A stretch of DNA of 64,000 nt from Gemmobacter sp. (GCF_034676705.1 NZ_JAUCBS010000002.1:506001-570000); one strand, 5' to 3'. Shown: positions 24,980 to 34,207, counted from the first letter of the stretch. A program made the numbers and translations. The notes: a model not told the origin generated them from the letters alone.

Positions 24980-24995
24980 TTGACCATACGGTCAA
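24980..24995. promoter_or_regulatory. RutR-type operator, box 2
   Basis: TTGACCATACGGTCAA, perfect TTGACC/GGTCAA arms. Its centre is 33 bases from box 1, about three helical turns, so two dimers could bind one face. It is 26 bases before the regulator ATG. Confidence 0.85.
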
Positions 24996-25021
24996 CGACT
25001 TTCTCGCAGCACGGGGGGCCC

Positions 25022-25657
25022 ATGACGGAAACCGCACGTCCGATGCGCCGGCAGGAGATTCGTGAACAGAACGAACGGCTCATTTTGCAGGCAGCCGAAA
25101 AAGTCTTTGCAGAGGCTGGGTTTGGCGGCGCCACCATGCAGCTGATCGCCGATATGGCCGGTTTGCCCAAGGCGAACCTGCACTATTATTTCGCAACCAA
25201 GGAAGACCTGTATCGCCGCGTCGTGCAGGAGATTTTTGAAATCTGGCTGCATGCCGCCGACGTGATGGACGATGCGACAGGCCCGGCCGAAGGGATCGCG
25301 GCCTATATCGACGCCAAGATGGAAATCAGCCGCAGCCATCCGCATGGCTCCAAGGTCTGGGCATCTGAGGTGATGCACGGCGCGCCGGTGATCCAGGACT
25401 ATCTGGAAACCACCCTGCGCGCCTGGACCGAAGACCGCGTGGCGGTGATCGACCGCTGGATTGCCGAAGGGCGCATGGCCCGGGTGGACGGGCGGCATCT
25501 GCTGTACATGCTGTGGGCGACCACCCAGCATTACGCCGATTTCGGCCATCAGATCGAAACGCTGAACGGCGGCCAGCCGCTGACCGACCGGCAATGGGCC
25601 GAGGCGAAGGCCAGCGTCAAGACCATCATCCTGCGCGGCATCGGGGCGATCACATAG
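25022..25657 (+). CDS. rutR: TetR family regulator, RutR-like (pyrimidine catabolism)
   Basis: A 211-residue repressor. The N-terminal TetR HTH (residues 17-62: ILQAAEKVFAEAGFGGATMQ, ADMAGLPKANLHYYF) is followed by a RutR-type C-terminal domain with KVWASEVMHGAP. In E. coli RutR binds uracil and releases its 16-bp sites. Divergent placement from the pyrimidine operon over two such boxes makes orthologous function very likely. ATG 25022 follows a GGGGGG stretch. Confidence 0.9.
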   Translation: MTETARPMRRQEIREQNERLILQAAEKVFAEAGFGGATMQLIADMAGLPKANLHYYFATKEDLYRRVVQEIFEIWLHAADVMDDATGPAEGIAAYIDAKMEISRSHPHGSKVWASEVMHGAPVIQDYLETTLRAWTEDRVAVIDRWIAEGRMARVDGRHLLYMLWATTQHYADFGHQIETLNGGQPLTDRQWAEAKASVKTIILRGIGAIT

Positions 25658-25745
25658 CCGACATCCCTTCGCTGCATCGCAGCATTTCCTTGCCGCGGGT
25701 GCGCCATTCCGGCATGTTGAACCACTGTAGCGCGTGCAGGAGAGC

Positions 25746-26819
25746 ATGATGGCCAAGACCGACAAGCCGATTCCGATCCGCCTTGCCCTGCAGGGCGGGG
25801 GGTCGCATGGCGCCCTGGCCTGGGGGGTGCTGGACCGGCTGTTGCAGGAACCCCGCCTGCGCATCGACCAGATCAGCGGCACCAGCGCCGGGGCGATGAA
25901 TGCCGTCGTGCTGGCCGCCGCCTATGAAACCGGCGGCGCCGAGGGCGCCCGCGCAGCACTTGCCCGGTTCTGGGAGGCGGTCAGCGATGCCGCCCGCTTT
26001 TCCCCCATCCAGCCCGCCCCCTGGGACCGGCTGATGGGCAACGATTCGCTGGACAATTCGCCGGCCTATCTGATGCTGGATGGCCTCAGCCGCATGTTCT
26101 CGCCGTATGAACTGAACCCGCTGGGGCTGAACCCCTTGCAGGATCTGGTTGCAGAGCAGGTGGATTTCGCCGTGCTGAACCGCTGCCAGGCCATCAGGGT
26201 GCATGTCACCGCTACCAGCGTGCGCACCGGCCAGGCGCGCACCTTTTCCACCGGCAACCTGTCGGCCGAGGCGGTCATGGCCTCGGCCTGTCTGCCCCAG
26301 ATGTACAAGGCCGTCGAGATTGATGGCGAGGCCTATTGGGACGGCGGCTTTTCCGCCAATCCCGCGCTGTTCCCGCTGGCGATGGACAGCGGCAGCCATG
26401 ATGTGCTGATCGTGCAGCTGAACCCGATGATCCGCGACGACGTGCCCCGCACCGCCCGCGACATCATCAACCGGATGAACGAGATCAGCTTCAACACCAG
26501 CCTTCTCAAGGAATTGCGCACGCTGGACCTGCTGCGCCAGCTGGCGGACCAGGGCCGGGTGGAACTGAACACCGACCTGCGCCTGCACATGATCCACTGC
26601 GCCGAGGATCTGCGCGACCTGGCCGCCTCCAGCAAGCTGAACGCCGACTGGGGCTATCTGGTGAAACTGTTCGAACGCGGCCGGGACTGGGCCGACGACT
26701 GGCTGGACCGGCATTTCGACGATCTGGGGCGGCAATCGTCGTTCAGCCTGGAACGGCTGTTCACGCCCCACCATCGCCCGCCGGGGCCAAGCCCGCTGAC
26801 CAGCCGCGACGCCGCCTGA
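25746..26819 (+). CDS. Patatin-like phospholipase
   Basis: Ser-Asp dyad lipid acyl hydrolase, 357 residues. The oxyanion motif LQGGGSHGALAWGVLD, nucleophile GTSAG (in SGTSAGAMNA) and DGG Asp (in WDGGFSANP) are all intact. No signal peptide. AGGAG at 25738 serves ATG 25746 or the adjacent ATG 25749. Such proteins act in membrane lipid turnover and polyhydroxyalkanoate-related metabolism. Context gives no firm partner, although a thiolase lies two genes on. Confidence 0.9.
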   Translation: MMAKTDKPIPIRLALQGGGSHGALAWGVLDRLLQEPRLRIDQISGTSAGAMNAVVLAAAYETGGAEGARAALARFWEAVSDAARFSPIQPAPWDRLMGNDSLDNSPAYLMLDGLSRMFSPYELNPLGLNPLQDLVAEQVDFAVLNRCQAIRVHVTATSVRTGQARTFSTGNLSAEAVMASACLPQMYKAVEIDGEAYWDGGFSANPALFPLAMDSGSHDVLIVQLNPMIRDDVPRTARDIINRMNEISFNTSLLKELRTLDLLRQLADQGRVELNTDLRLHMIHCAEDLRDLAASSKLNADWGYLVKLFERGRDWADDWLDRHFDDLGRQSSFSLERLFTPHHRPPGPSPLTSRDAA

Positions 26820-26924
26820 CCTTTGGTATAGTTTCGCTACGTCGTTTGCGACCGCAGCAAAGCAGCCCTTGACGCAACGACAGCACCTGCCAATGATCCG
26901 CCCCGGAACGACGGGGGGAGTTTC

Positions 26925-27560
26925 ATGGCAGCGGTGCTTTACGACTACTGGCGGTCGTCGGCCAGCTACCGGGTGCGGATCGCACTGGGTCTGGCGGGGC
27001 TGGACTGGCGGCCGGTATCGGTGAACCTGCTGACCGGCGAACATCGGGCGGCCGACAATCTGGCGCGCAATCCGCAAGGACTGGTCCCCACCCTGGAAAT
27101 TGACGGCCTGCGCCTGACGCAATCGCTGGCGATCATCGAATACCTGGATGAAACGCGCGGGCTGGGTCTGTTGCCGGCCGATCCGGCGGGTCGGGCACGG
27201 GTGCGCGCACTGGCCCATGCGGTGGCAATGGAAATCCATCCGGTCTGCAACCTGTCGGTCGCCCGCCACGCCGTGGATACCTCGGGCGGTGCGATCACGA
27301 TGGAGGGGTGGATGGCCCGCTTCATCCCGCCCGGGCTGGCGGCACTGGAACGCCTGCTGGACCACCCTGCAACGGGCCGGTTCTGCCATGGCGATGCACC
27401 CACGCTGGCCGACCTGTGCCTTGTGCCGCAAATGTACAACGCCGCGCGCTGGGGGATCGACACCAGCGCCCTGCCCCGCATCACCGCCATTCTGGCGGCG
27501 CTGACCGAAATCCCGGCCGTTCAGGCGGCCCATCCCGATCTTTTCAAACCAGAAGGCTGA
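26925..27560 (+). CDS. maiA: Maleylacetoacetate isomerase (zeta-class GST), copy 1
   Basis: Glutathione-dependent isomerisation of maleylacetoacetate to fumarylacetoacetate. The 211-residue protein has the zeta GST signature SSASYRVRIAL (about 11-21), NPQGLVPTLEIDG and LTQSLAIIEYLDE. A second gene at 57691 shares the same N-terminal stretch nearly residue for residue. This copy stands four bases from a thiolase gene rather than in the homogentisate cluster. It may be the ancestral chromosomal copy, the other coming with the island. Confidence 0.92.
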   Translation: MAAVLYDYWRSSASYRVRIALGLAGLDWRPVSVNLLTGEHRAADNLARNPQGLVPTLEIDGLRLTQSLAIIEYLDETRGLGLLPADPAGRARVRALAHAVAMEIHPVCNLSVARHAVDTSGGAITMEGWMARFIPPGLAALERLLDHPATGRFCHGDAPTLADLCLVPQMYNAARWGIDTSALPRITAILAALTEIPAVQAAHPDLFKPEG

Positions 27561-27564
27561 AACC

Positions 27565-28740
27565 ATGTCCGATATCGTCATCCTCTCCGGCGCGCGCACC
27601 GCCATTGGCACCTTCGGGGGCAGCCTTGCGGGCCTGCCGCCGACCGAAACGGCGACCATCGCCACCAAGGCCGCGATGGAACGCGCCGGCGTGGAAGCCG
27701 GCCAGATCGGCACCGTGGTATTCGGCCATGTCATCAACACCGAACCGCGCGACATGTATCTGTCGCGCGTCGCCGCCATCCAGGCCGGCATCCCCGAGGC
27801 CACCCCGGCGATGAACGTCAACCGCCTGTGCGGATCGGGCGCGCAGGCCATTGTCTCGGCCGCGCAGGCGCTGATGCTGGGCGATGCCGATTTCGCCATC
27901 GCCGGCGGCGCCGAAGCCATGAGCCGCGCGCCCTATTCGATGCCCGCCGTGCGCTTTGGCCAGAAGATGGGCGATACCAAGGCGGTGGACATGCTGACCG
28001 CCACCCTGTCCTGCCCCTTTGGCACCGGCCACATGGGCGTCACGGCGGAAAACGTCGCGGCCGACACCGGCATCACCCGGGCCGATCAGGATGCCTTTGC
28101 CCTGGAAAGCCAGCGCCGCGCCGCCGCCGCCATCGCGGCCGGCCATTTTGCCGACCAGATCGTGCCGGTTGAGCTGAAGACCCGCAAGGGGGTCGAGGAA
28201 TTCAAGGTCGACGAACACCCCAAGGCCACCAGCGCCGAGGCGCTGGCCGGCCTGAAGGCCGTGTTCCAGAAGGACGGCAGCGTCACCGCCGGCAATGCCA
28301 GCGGCATCAACGATGGCGCCGCCGCGCTGGTGCTGGCCCGCGCCGATGCGGCCGACAAGGCCGGGCTGAAGCCGCGCGCCCGCATCATCGGCTATGCCCA
28401 TGCCGGCGTCGCCCCCCGCGTGATGGGCATCGGCCCGATCCCGGCGGTCAAGAACCTGCTGGCGCGCACCGGCCTGTCGATCGCCGATTTCGACGTGATC
28501 GAATCGAACGAGGCCTTTGCCGCCCAGGCCATCGCGGTCAACCGCGCGCTGGGGCTGGATACCGCCAAGGTAAACCCGAACGGCGGCGCCATTGCGCTGG
28601 GTCACCCGGTGGGCGCCACTGGCGCGATCATCACCATCAAGGCCCTGCACGAACTGGAACGCACCGGCGGCAAGCGCGCGCTGATCACCATGTGCATCGG
28701 CGGCGGTCAGGGCATTGCGCTGGCGATCGAACGGATCTGA
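27565..28740 (+). CDS. Acetyl-CoA acyltransferase (thiolase)
   Basis: Condenses or cleaves acyl-CoA/acetoacetyl-CoA. The 391-residue protein has all three thiolase active sites: nucleophile Cys in NRLCGSGAQA (about residue 91), His in GGAIALGHPVGATGA and the base Cys in TMCIGGGQG. It is in tandem with maiA copy 1; tyrosine breakdown yields acetoacetate, which a thiolase would finish after CoA activation. A biosynthetic (PHB) or beta-oxidation role is equally possible. Confidence 0.93.
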   Translation: MSDIVILSGARTAIGTFGGSLAGLPPTETATIATKAAMERAGVEAGQIGTVVFGHVINTEPRDMYLSRVAAIQAGIPEATPAMNVNRLCGSGAQAIVSAAQALMLGDADFAIAGGAEAMSRAPYSMPAVRFGQKMGDTKAVDMLTATLSCPFGTGHMGVTAENVAADTGITRADQDAFALESQRRAAAAIAAGHFADQIVPVELKTRKGVEEFKVDEHPKATSAEALAGLKAVFQKDGSVTAGNASGINDGAAALVLARADAADKAGLKPRARIIGYAHAGVAPRVMGIGPIPAVKNLLARTGLSIADFDVIESNEAFAAQAIAVNRALGLDTAKVNPNGGAIALGHPVGATGAIITIKALHELERTGGKRALITMCIGGGQGIALAIERI

Positions 28741-28745
28741 GCATG

Positions 28746-28778
28746 GGCCAAGAGGGGGCTTTTCGCCCCCTCTTGGCC
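28746..28778. terminator. Strong terminator hairpin after thiolase
   Basis: Perfect 14-base stem (GGCCAAGAGGGGGC and its complement) with loop TTTTC, six bases after the thiolase stop. The convergent xseA ends at 28855. No T run, but the stem is very stable. Confidence 0.8.
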
Positions 28779-28818
28779 TGACGACCACGCGCCGGTTGGT
28801 TCTGGAACCAGTGGCGCA

Positions 28819-28848
28819 CCCGAGGATATCTGGATCAGAACGAAACGG
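28819..28848 (+). repeat. Dispersed intergenic repeat, copy 6
   Basis: CCCGAGGATATCTGGATCAG followed by AACGAAACGG, differing at a few positions from copy 5. It lies between convergent genes. Confidence 0.65.
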
Positions 28849-28854
28849 ACGGGG

Positions 28855-30414
28855 TCAGAACAGGCTGCCCTGATCCGCAGGTTTGTCCCTGGCCTTTTTT
28901 GCCGGTTTTCCGCCAAGGGTCAGACGGCCATCGTGGAATTGCAGTTCCAGCGTGGCGGCGGCTTCGGCGGCGGCTTTCGAGGTGACGACATGTCCGTCGC
29001 CGCGCACCACGGCATAGCCGCGTTTCAGCGTTTCCATATGGCCCAGCGTCTGGCGCAGGCGGTCGCGTGTCTCCAGCCGTTCGCGCAGGGCGGTCAGGCG
29101 GGCGGCGGGGGCCGCATCCAGCCGTGCCGCCAGATCGGCCAGCTTGCGGCGGCTATCGGCGATGCGCCGGTCGTGGTCGGCCAGCGCGCGGGCAAGGGCG
29201 GGGACAAGGCGCATGGCGGTTTGCGACAGGCGGGCCTGCGCCTCGGTCAGGCCGCGGGCGGGGGCCGCGTCCAGCCGGGCGGTGCGGTCGGCCAGGCGGG
29301 CACGGCCATCGCCGGTCATGCGGGCCAGTGCCATGGGGCGCACCGTGGCCGCCAGTTCCGCCAGCCGGGCACGGCGGCGGGTGACGCCCTGCCCCAGCGC
29401 GCGGGGCAGCCGGTCGGCCCACAGATCCAGCCGCTGGCGGGCGGGGCCGGTCAGGCTGTCGGGGCGCGGCAGGGCGCGGGACAGGTCGGTCACCCGCTGG
29501 CGCCGCAGGGCAAAGGCCTGCGCCAGCGCGCGCGCCAGCCGGGCGCCGGTGGTATCAAGGCCGGCCAGCAGATCCATCCGCACCGGCACGGCCATTTCGG
29601 CCGCCGCCGTGGGCGTGGGCGCGCGCCGGTCGGCGGCATGGTCGATCAGGGTGGTGTCGGTTTCATGCCCGACGGCGGAAATCAGCGGGATCCGGCTGGC
29701 CGCAGCCGCGCGCACCACGATTTCCTCGTTGAAGCCCCACAGATCCTCCAGGCTGCCCCCGCCGCGCGCCACGATGATCAGATCGGGGCGCGGGATCGGG
29801 CCGCCCGGCGGTAGCGCGTTGAAGCCCCGGATCGCCGCCGCAACCTCGGGCGCGCATTTCTCGCCCTGCACGGCGACCGGCCAGATCAGCACATGGCGCG
29901 GAAAGCGGTCGCGCAGCCGGTGCAGGATATCGCGGATCACCGCGCCGGAGGGCGAGGTGACCACGCCGATCACACCGGGCAGGAAGGGGATGGGCTGCTT
30001 GCGCGCGGGGTCGAACAGCCCTTCGGCCGCCAGCGCCGCCTTGCGTTTTTCCAGCATGACCATCAGCGCGCCAAGGCCCGCCGGGGCCACGTCATCGACG
30101 ATCAGCTGATACTTCGACTGGCCGGGAAAGGTGGTCAGGCGGCCGGTCGCCACAACCTCCATCCCCTCCTCGGGGCGGATCTGCATGCGGGCGACCTGGC
30201 CCTTCCAGCTGACCGCCGCCAGCACGGCATTCGAATCCTTGAGGTCGAAATAGAGATGCCCCGAGGACGGGCGGCTGACGCGCCCCACCTCTCCGCGCAC
30301 GCGGACGCGGCCGAATTCCCCTTCGAGGACACGTTTCACCGCCCCCGAGATCTCGGACACCGAGAATTCTGGGGAATTGCCACCGGGAACGGGGTCTTCG
30401 AACAGATCCGACAT
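28855..30414 (-). CDS. xseA: Exodeoxyribonuclease VII large subunit
   Basis: Single-strand-specific exonuclease in mismatch repair and recombination. The 519-residue protein has an N-terminal OB fold (SVSEISGAVKRVLEGEFGRV, GHLYFDLKD), the catalytic core with GVVTSPSGAVIRDI, ARGGGSLEDLWGFNE and GHETDTTLIDHAADRRAPTP, then a long alanine/arginine-rich helical region (about 280-460) and the C-terminal RGYAVVR. The ATG at 30414 gives the usual MSDLFED start; ATG 30417 is adjacent. The frame is open further upstream without a ribosome site. Divergent from purD. Confidence 0.95.
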   Translation of the reverse strand: MSDLFEDPVPGGNSPEFSVSEISGAVKRVLEGEFGRVRVRGEVGRVSRPSSGHLYFDLKDSNAVLAAVSWKGQVARMQIRPEEGMEVVATGRLTTFPGQSKYQLIVDDVAPAGLGALMVMLEKRKAALAAEGLFDPARKQPIPFLPGVIGVVTSPSGAVIRDILHRLRDRFPRHVLIWPVAVQGEKCAPEVAAAIRGFNALPPGGPIPRPDLIIVARGGGSLEDLWGFNEEIVVRAAAASRIPLISAVGHETDTTLIDHAADRRAPTPTAAAEMAVPVRMDLLAGLDTTGARLARALAQAFALRRQRVTDLSRALPRPDSLTGPARQRLDLWADRLPRALGQGVTRRRARLAELAATVRPMALARMTGDGRARLADRTARLDAAPARGLTEAQARLSQTAMRLVPALARALADHDRRIADSRRKLADLAARLDAAPAARLTALRERLETRDRLRQTLGHMETLKRGYAVVRGDGHVVTSKAAAEAAATLELQFHDGRLTLGGKPAKKARDKPADQGSLF

Positions 30415-30484
30415 CATGCCTCGCTTGTGATCGCGCGGGGCGGACCTTAGAACGCGGGGCAGAAAAGGCCAAGCGGAGGCGACG

Positions 30485-31747
30485 ATGAACATTCTGGTGC
30501 TGGGCGGCGGCGGGCGGGAACATGCGCTGGCATGGGCGATCCGGCAGAACCCGAAATGCGACCGGCTGATCGTTGCACCGGGCAATGCGGGCACGGCGAC
30601 ATTCGCGCGCAATGCGGCGCTGGATGTGCTGGACCCGGCCGCCGTGGTGGAGTTCGCGGCCGAGGCGGCGGTGGATTTCGTGGTGATCGGCCCCGAAGCG
30701 CCGCTGGCTGTCGGCGTGGCCGATGCGCTGGAGGCGGCGGGCATCCCGCATTTCGGCCCCTCGGCCGCCGCCGCACGGCTGGAGGCGTCCAAGGCCTTTA
30801 CCAAGGAAATCTGCGATGCCTGCGGTGCGCCGACCGCCGCCTATGGCCGGTTCACCGAAGCCGGCGCGGCCAAGGATTACATCCGCGCGCAGGGCGCGCC
30901 GATCGTGGTCAAGGCCGACGGTCTGGCGGCCGGCAAGGGCGTGGTGGTGGCCATGACCCTGGACGAGGCGCTGGAGGCGGTGGACGACATGTTCGGCGGC
31001 GCCTTTGGCGCCGCCGGGGCCGAAGTGGTGATCGAGGAATTCATGCAAGGCGAGGAAGCCAGCTTCTTCATCCTGTGCGATGGTGAAACGGTGCTGCCGA
31101 TTGGCACGGCGCAGGACCACAAGCGCGTGGGCGATGGCGACACGGGCCCCAACACCGGCGGCATGGGCGCCTATTCCCCCGCGCCCGTGCTGACCGAGAC
31201 AATCGCGCAGCAGGCGCTGGACGAGATCGTCAGGCCGACGGTGGCCGAGATGGCCCGGCGCGGCACGCCGTTCAAGGGCGTGCTTTATGCCGGGCTGATG
31301 ATCGAGCATGGCCGGGCGCGTCTGGTGGAATACAACGTCCGCTTCGGCGACCCGGAATGCCAGGTGCTGATGATGCGGCTAGGCGCGCAGGTGCTGGACC
31401 TGCTGCTGGCCTGCGCCAATGGCCAGCTGGCCGACATGGCGGTGAACTGGGCCGACGACCACGCCCTGACCGTGGTGATGGCCGCGGACGGCTATCCCGG
31501 CGACTATGCCAAGGGCACCGAGATCCGCGGCCTGGAAACCCTGCCCGCCGACAGCCGCCGCATGGTGTTCCATGCCGGCACGGTGGAAAAGGATGGCAAG
31601 GTGCTGGCCAATGGCGGCCGGGTGCTGAACGTGACCGCACGCGGCGCCAGCCTGGCCGAGGCGCAGGCGGCGGCCTATGCGATGGTCGACCAGATCGACT
31701 GGCCCGAGGGGTTCTGCCGCCGCGACATCGGCTGGCGGGCGCTGTAA
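30485..31747 (+). CDS. purD: Phosphoribosylamine-glycine ligase
   Basis: Second step of purine synthesis, ATP-dependent. The 420-residue ATP-grasp protein has MNILVLGGGGREHALAWAI at the start, then KADGLAAGKGV, GEEASFF, HKRVGDGDTGPNTGGMGAYS and VEYNVRFGDPECQ. Full length with no changes at the key positions. Followed by a hairpin-plus-repeat module. Confidence 0.96.
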   Translation: MNILVLGGGGREHALAWAIRQNPKCDRLIVAPGNAGTATFARNAALDVLDPAAVVEFAAEAAVDFVVIGPEAPLAVGVADALEAAGIPHFGPSAAAARLEASKAFTKEICDACGAPTAAYGRFTEAGAAKDYIRAQGAPIVVKADGLAAGKGVVVAMTLDEALEAVDDMFGGAFGAAGAEVVIEEFMQGEEASFFILCDGETVLPIGTAQDHKRVGDGDTGPNTGGMGAYSPAPVLTETIAQQALDEIVRPTVAEMARRGTPFKGVLYAGLMIEHGRARLVEYNVRFGDPECQVLMMRLGAQVLDLLLACANGQLADMAVNWADDHALTVVMAADGYPGDYAKGTEIRGLETLPADSRRMVFHAGTVEKDGKVLANGGRVLNVTARGASLAEAQAAAYAMVDQIDWPEGFCRRDIGWRAL

Positions 31748-31777
31748 CCTGCGGTAGCGCTGCCTGATACGGCAGAA

Positions 31778-31798
31778 GCGGGGGTTTCACACCCCCGC
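31778..31798. terminator. Hairpin between convergent purD and proA
   Basis: GCGGGGGT-TTCAC-ACCCCCGC, 8-base perfect stem with the same TTCAC loop as the hairpin at 16925. Confidence 0.7.
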
Positions 31799-31800
31799 GC

Positions 31801-31830
31801 CCCCGTGGGGTATTTGGAAAAAGGCAAAGC
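31801..31830 (+). repeat. Dispersed intergenic repeat, copy 7 (second sequence class)
   Basis: CCCCGTGGGGTATTTGGAAA followed by AAGGCAAAGC, nearly identical to copy 3 and again next to a GC hairpin. Confidence 0.7.
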
Positions 31831-31862
31831 AAAGCGCCGCATTTCCAAGGTCCAGTGTGCGT

Positions 31863-33122
31863 TCAGGCGCGGATCGTGCCATCGCCGGTAACCAGATATT
31901 TGAAGCTGGTCAGCTGTTCCGCCCCCACCGGGCCGCGCGCATGCATCTTGCCGGTGGCGATGCCGATTTCGCCGCCCATGCCGAATTCGCCACCATCGGC
32001 GAACTGGGTCGAGGCATTGCGCATCAGGATTGCGCTGTCGAGCCGCTGGAAGAAGCGGTCGGCGGTGGCATCATCCTCGGTCAGGATGCTTTCGGTGTGC
32101 TGCGAGCCATGGCGGCGGATATGGGCAATGGCGCCATCCACATCATCGACGACAGCGGCGGCAATGATCATGTCGAGGAATTCGTGGCCGAAATCCCCTG
32201 GCACGGCAGGAACGGTGCCCGGCAGGTGCTGCAGCCCCTCGCCTGCGCGCACCTGGACCCCGGCCGCGACCAGATCGGCGATCACCTGGGCGCCAAGGCC
32301 ATTCACCAGATCGCGGTGGATCAGCAGGCATTCCGCCGATCCGCAGATGCCGGTGCGCCGGGTCTTGGCGTTCAGCACCACGCGGCGGGCCTTGGCAGGA
32401 TCGGCGGCCTTGTCCAGGTAGACATGGCAGATGCCTTCGAGATGGGCGAACACCGGCACCCGCGCCTCGGCCTGCACCAGCCCGACCAGGCCCTTGCCGC
32501 CGCGCGGCACGATCACGTCGATGAACTCGACCATCCGCAGCATTTCCGCCACCGCCGCCCGATCGCGCGAGGGGACGAGCTGAATGGCATCGGCCGGCAG
32601 CCCCGCCGCCCGCAGCCCCGCCACCATGGCGGCGTGGATCGCGCCCGAGGAATGGAAACTTTCCGACCCGCCCCGCAGGATGACCGCATTCCCGGCCTTG
32701 AGGCACAGGGCGCCCGCATCGGCGGTGACATTGGGGCGCGATTCGTAGATCACCCCCACCACGCCCAGCGGGGTGCGGACCCGGCGGATGTGCAGGCCCG
32801 TCGGCCGATCCCATTCCGCCATCACCTGCCCGACAGGATCGGGTTGGCCGGCAACGGCGCGCAGCGCGGCGGCAATGCCGGCGATACGGGATTCATCCAG
32901 CATCAGCCGATCCAGCATCGCCGCGCTCAGCCCCTTGTCGCGGCCATAGGCGAGGTCGGCGGCATTGGCCTGCAACAGCGCCGGAACATTGGCCAGCAGG
33001 GCATCGGCGGCCGCGTTCAGCGCGGCGGCCTTCTGATCGGCTGGGGCAAAGGCAAGCTCGGCGGCCGCCGCACGGGCGCGGCGCCCCATGGACTGCATCA
33101 GTTCGGCAATGTCTTCGGCCAT
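31863..33122 (-). CDS. proA: Glutamate-5-semialdehyde dehydrogenase (gamma-glutamyl phosphate reductase)
   Basis: Second step of proline synthesis. The 419-residue ALDH-superfamily protein has GVIYESRPNVTADA, LRGGSESFHS, IPRGG-like VPRGGKGLV and the catalytic Cys in RRTGICGSAECLL. ATG 33122 has a GGGGCAGG site; an in-frame GTG at 33140 would add six residues. The usual partner proB is not adjacent. Confidence 0.95.
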   Translation of the reverse strand: MAEDIAELMQSMGRRARAAAAELAFAPADQKAAALNAAADALLANVPALLQANAADLAYGRDKGLSAAMLDRLMLDESRIAGIAAALRAVAGQPDPVGQVMAEWDRPTGLHIRRVRTPLGVVGVIYESRPNVTADAGALCLKAGNAVILRGGSESFHSSGAIHAAMVAGLRAAGLPADAIQLVPSRDRAAVAEMLRMVEFIDVIVPRGGKGLVGLVQAEARVPVFAHLEGICHVYLDKAADPAKARRVVLNAKTRRTGICGSAECLLIHRDLVNGLGAQVIADLVAAGVQVRAGEGLQHLPGTVPAVPGDFGHEFLDMIIAAAVVDDVDGAIAHIRRHGSQHTESILTEDDATADRFFQRLDSAILMRNASTQFADGGEFGMGGEIGIATGKMHARGPVGAEQLTSFKYLVTGDGTIRA

Positions 33123-33194
33123 GTCCTGCCCCCTTTGCACCCCCGGCCTGTGGTCGCGGCACCGCCGCCGGCCGGGAAGGGCGGGGCGCGCAGG

Positions 33195-33518
33195 TCAGAT
33201 CTGGCGTTCTGGCAGCGTCACGACCAGCCCGTCCAGGGCCGGCGTCACCTTCAGCTGGCAAGTCAGGCGCGAACGGGTGGCATCGGGCTTCCAGGCGAAA
33301 TCCAGCATGTCGGCTTCCATCGCGTCCTTGGGCGGCAGCTTGTCCACCCAGGCCGGATCCACGTAGACATGGCAGGTCGAACAGGCGCAGGCGCCGCCGC
33401 AATCGGCCTCGATCCCCGGAACGCCATTGTCGCGCGCGCCTTCCATCACGGTCAGGCCGGGCGCCACGTCGATCTCGTGCCGGGTTCCGTTATGCTCGAT
33501 ATAGGTGATGCGTGCCAT
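33195..33518 (-). CDS. [2Fe-2S] ferredoxin, adrenodoxin type
   Basis: A 107-residue electron carrier. The cluster ligands are visible in CGGACACSTCHV and the later TCQL cysteine, with the first pair spaced as in adrenodoxin/putidaredoxin-type ferredoxins. ATG 33518 gives the canonical MARITYIEHNG start. Such proteins serve P450s or iron-sulfur cluster assembly; no isc or P450 gene is nearby. Confidence 0.93.
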   Translation of the reverse strand: MARITYIEHNGTRHEIDVAPGLTVMEGARDNGVPGIEADCGGACACSTCHVYVDPAWVDKLPPKDAMEADMLDFAWKPDATRSRLTCQLKVTPALDGLVVTLPERQI

Positions 33519-33643
33519 GCGCCGCCGTCCCGTTTCTGGCTGTCGGGCCATGACATAGGGCAGATCGCACCGCTTGGCCAGAGGCTGCGGCTTTTCGCGC
33601 TGCTGCAATGCGGCTATGGTGGCGCGAACAAGAAGGATGAGGC

Positions 33644-34174
33644 ATGCGGCAGGACATACTGGCAGGCGGGATGGCCGCGCTGTGGCTGGCAGCCTGCGTT
33701 CCGGGCGGACCGCCGGTCGAAGGGCCGGTGACGGCGCCCGCCTTCGATGCTGCCGCGGTCACCGCCCCCCCTGCCGAAGGCACCGGGGACTGCTGGCACG
33801 AAAGCCGGCGCCCCGCCCTGTTCGAGACGGTGACCGAACAGGTCATCGTCACCCCCGAACAGCGCGACGCCGCCGGCGCGCTGATCCGCCCCGCCACCTT
33901 CCGCAGCGAGACACATCAGCGCGAATTGCGCCCGCGCCAGACGATCTGGTTCCGCATTCCCTGCCTGGCCGATACCGGGCCCGGCCCCAGCTTCATCGCC
34001 TCGCTGCAACGCGCGCTGAAGGCGCGGGGCCTCTATGGCGGCGCGGTGACGGGCGAGATGGATGCCGCGACCGAAGCGGCCGTGCGCCGCTATCAGGCCG
34101 CCAGCGGGCTGGACAGCGCCGTCCTGTCGCTGACGGCGGCGCGCGCGCTGGGGCTGATCTCGGTCGCGCCCTGA
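33644..34174 (+). CDS. Lipoprotein with C-terminal peptidoglycan-binding domain
   Basis: A 176-residue protein. The signal ends in LWLAAC (Cys18), a lipobox. The middle (residues 45-115) has two further cysteines (GDCWHES, IPCLAD) and no family I can name. Residues about 121-160 (LQRALKARGLYGGAVTGEMD, AAVRRYQAASGL) are a PG_binding_1 fold. A cell-wall-tethered outer-membrane lipoprotein is likely; function otherwise unknown. Confidence 0.82.
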   Translation: MRQDILAGGMAALWLAACVPGGPPVEGPVTAPAFDAAAVTAPPAEGTGDCWHESRRPALFETVTEQVIVTPEQRDAAGALIRPATFRSETHQRELRPRQTIWFRIPCLADTGPGPSFIASLQRALKARGLYGGAVTGEMDAATEAAVRRYQAASGLDSAVLSLTAARALGLISVAP

Positions 34175-34178
34175 TCCG

Positions 34179-34207
34179 CTTTCGCTCTGATCCAAATATC
34201 CTCGGGG
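34179..34207 (-). repeat. Dispersed intergenic repeat, copy 8
   Basis: The minus-strand reading is CCGAGGATATTTGGATCAGA followed by GCGAAAG, four bases after the lipoprotein stop. Confidence 0.7.

Noticed and set aside
25650..27920. 756-codon minus-strand open frame
   Set aside because: Antisense to the patatin and maleylacetoacetate isomerase genes and part of the thiolase gene; low-complexity shadow.
31857..33731. 624-codon plus-strand open frame
   Set aside because: Antisense to proA and ferredoxin genes; no recognisable domain.
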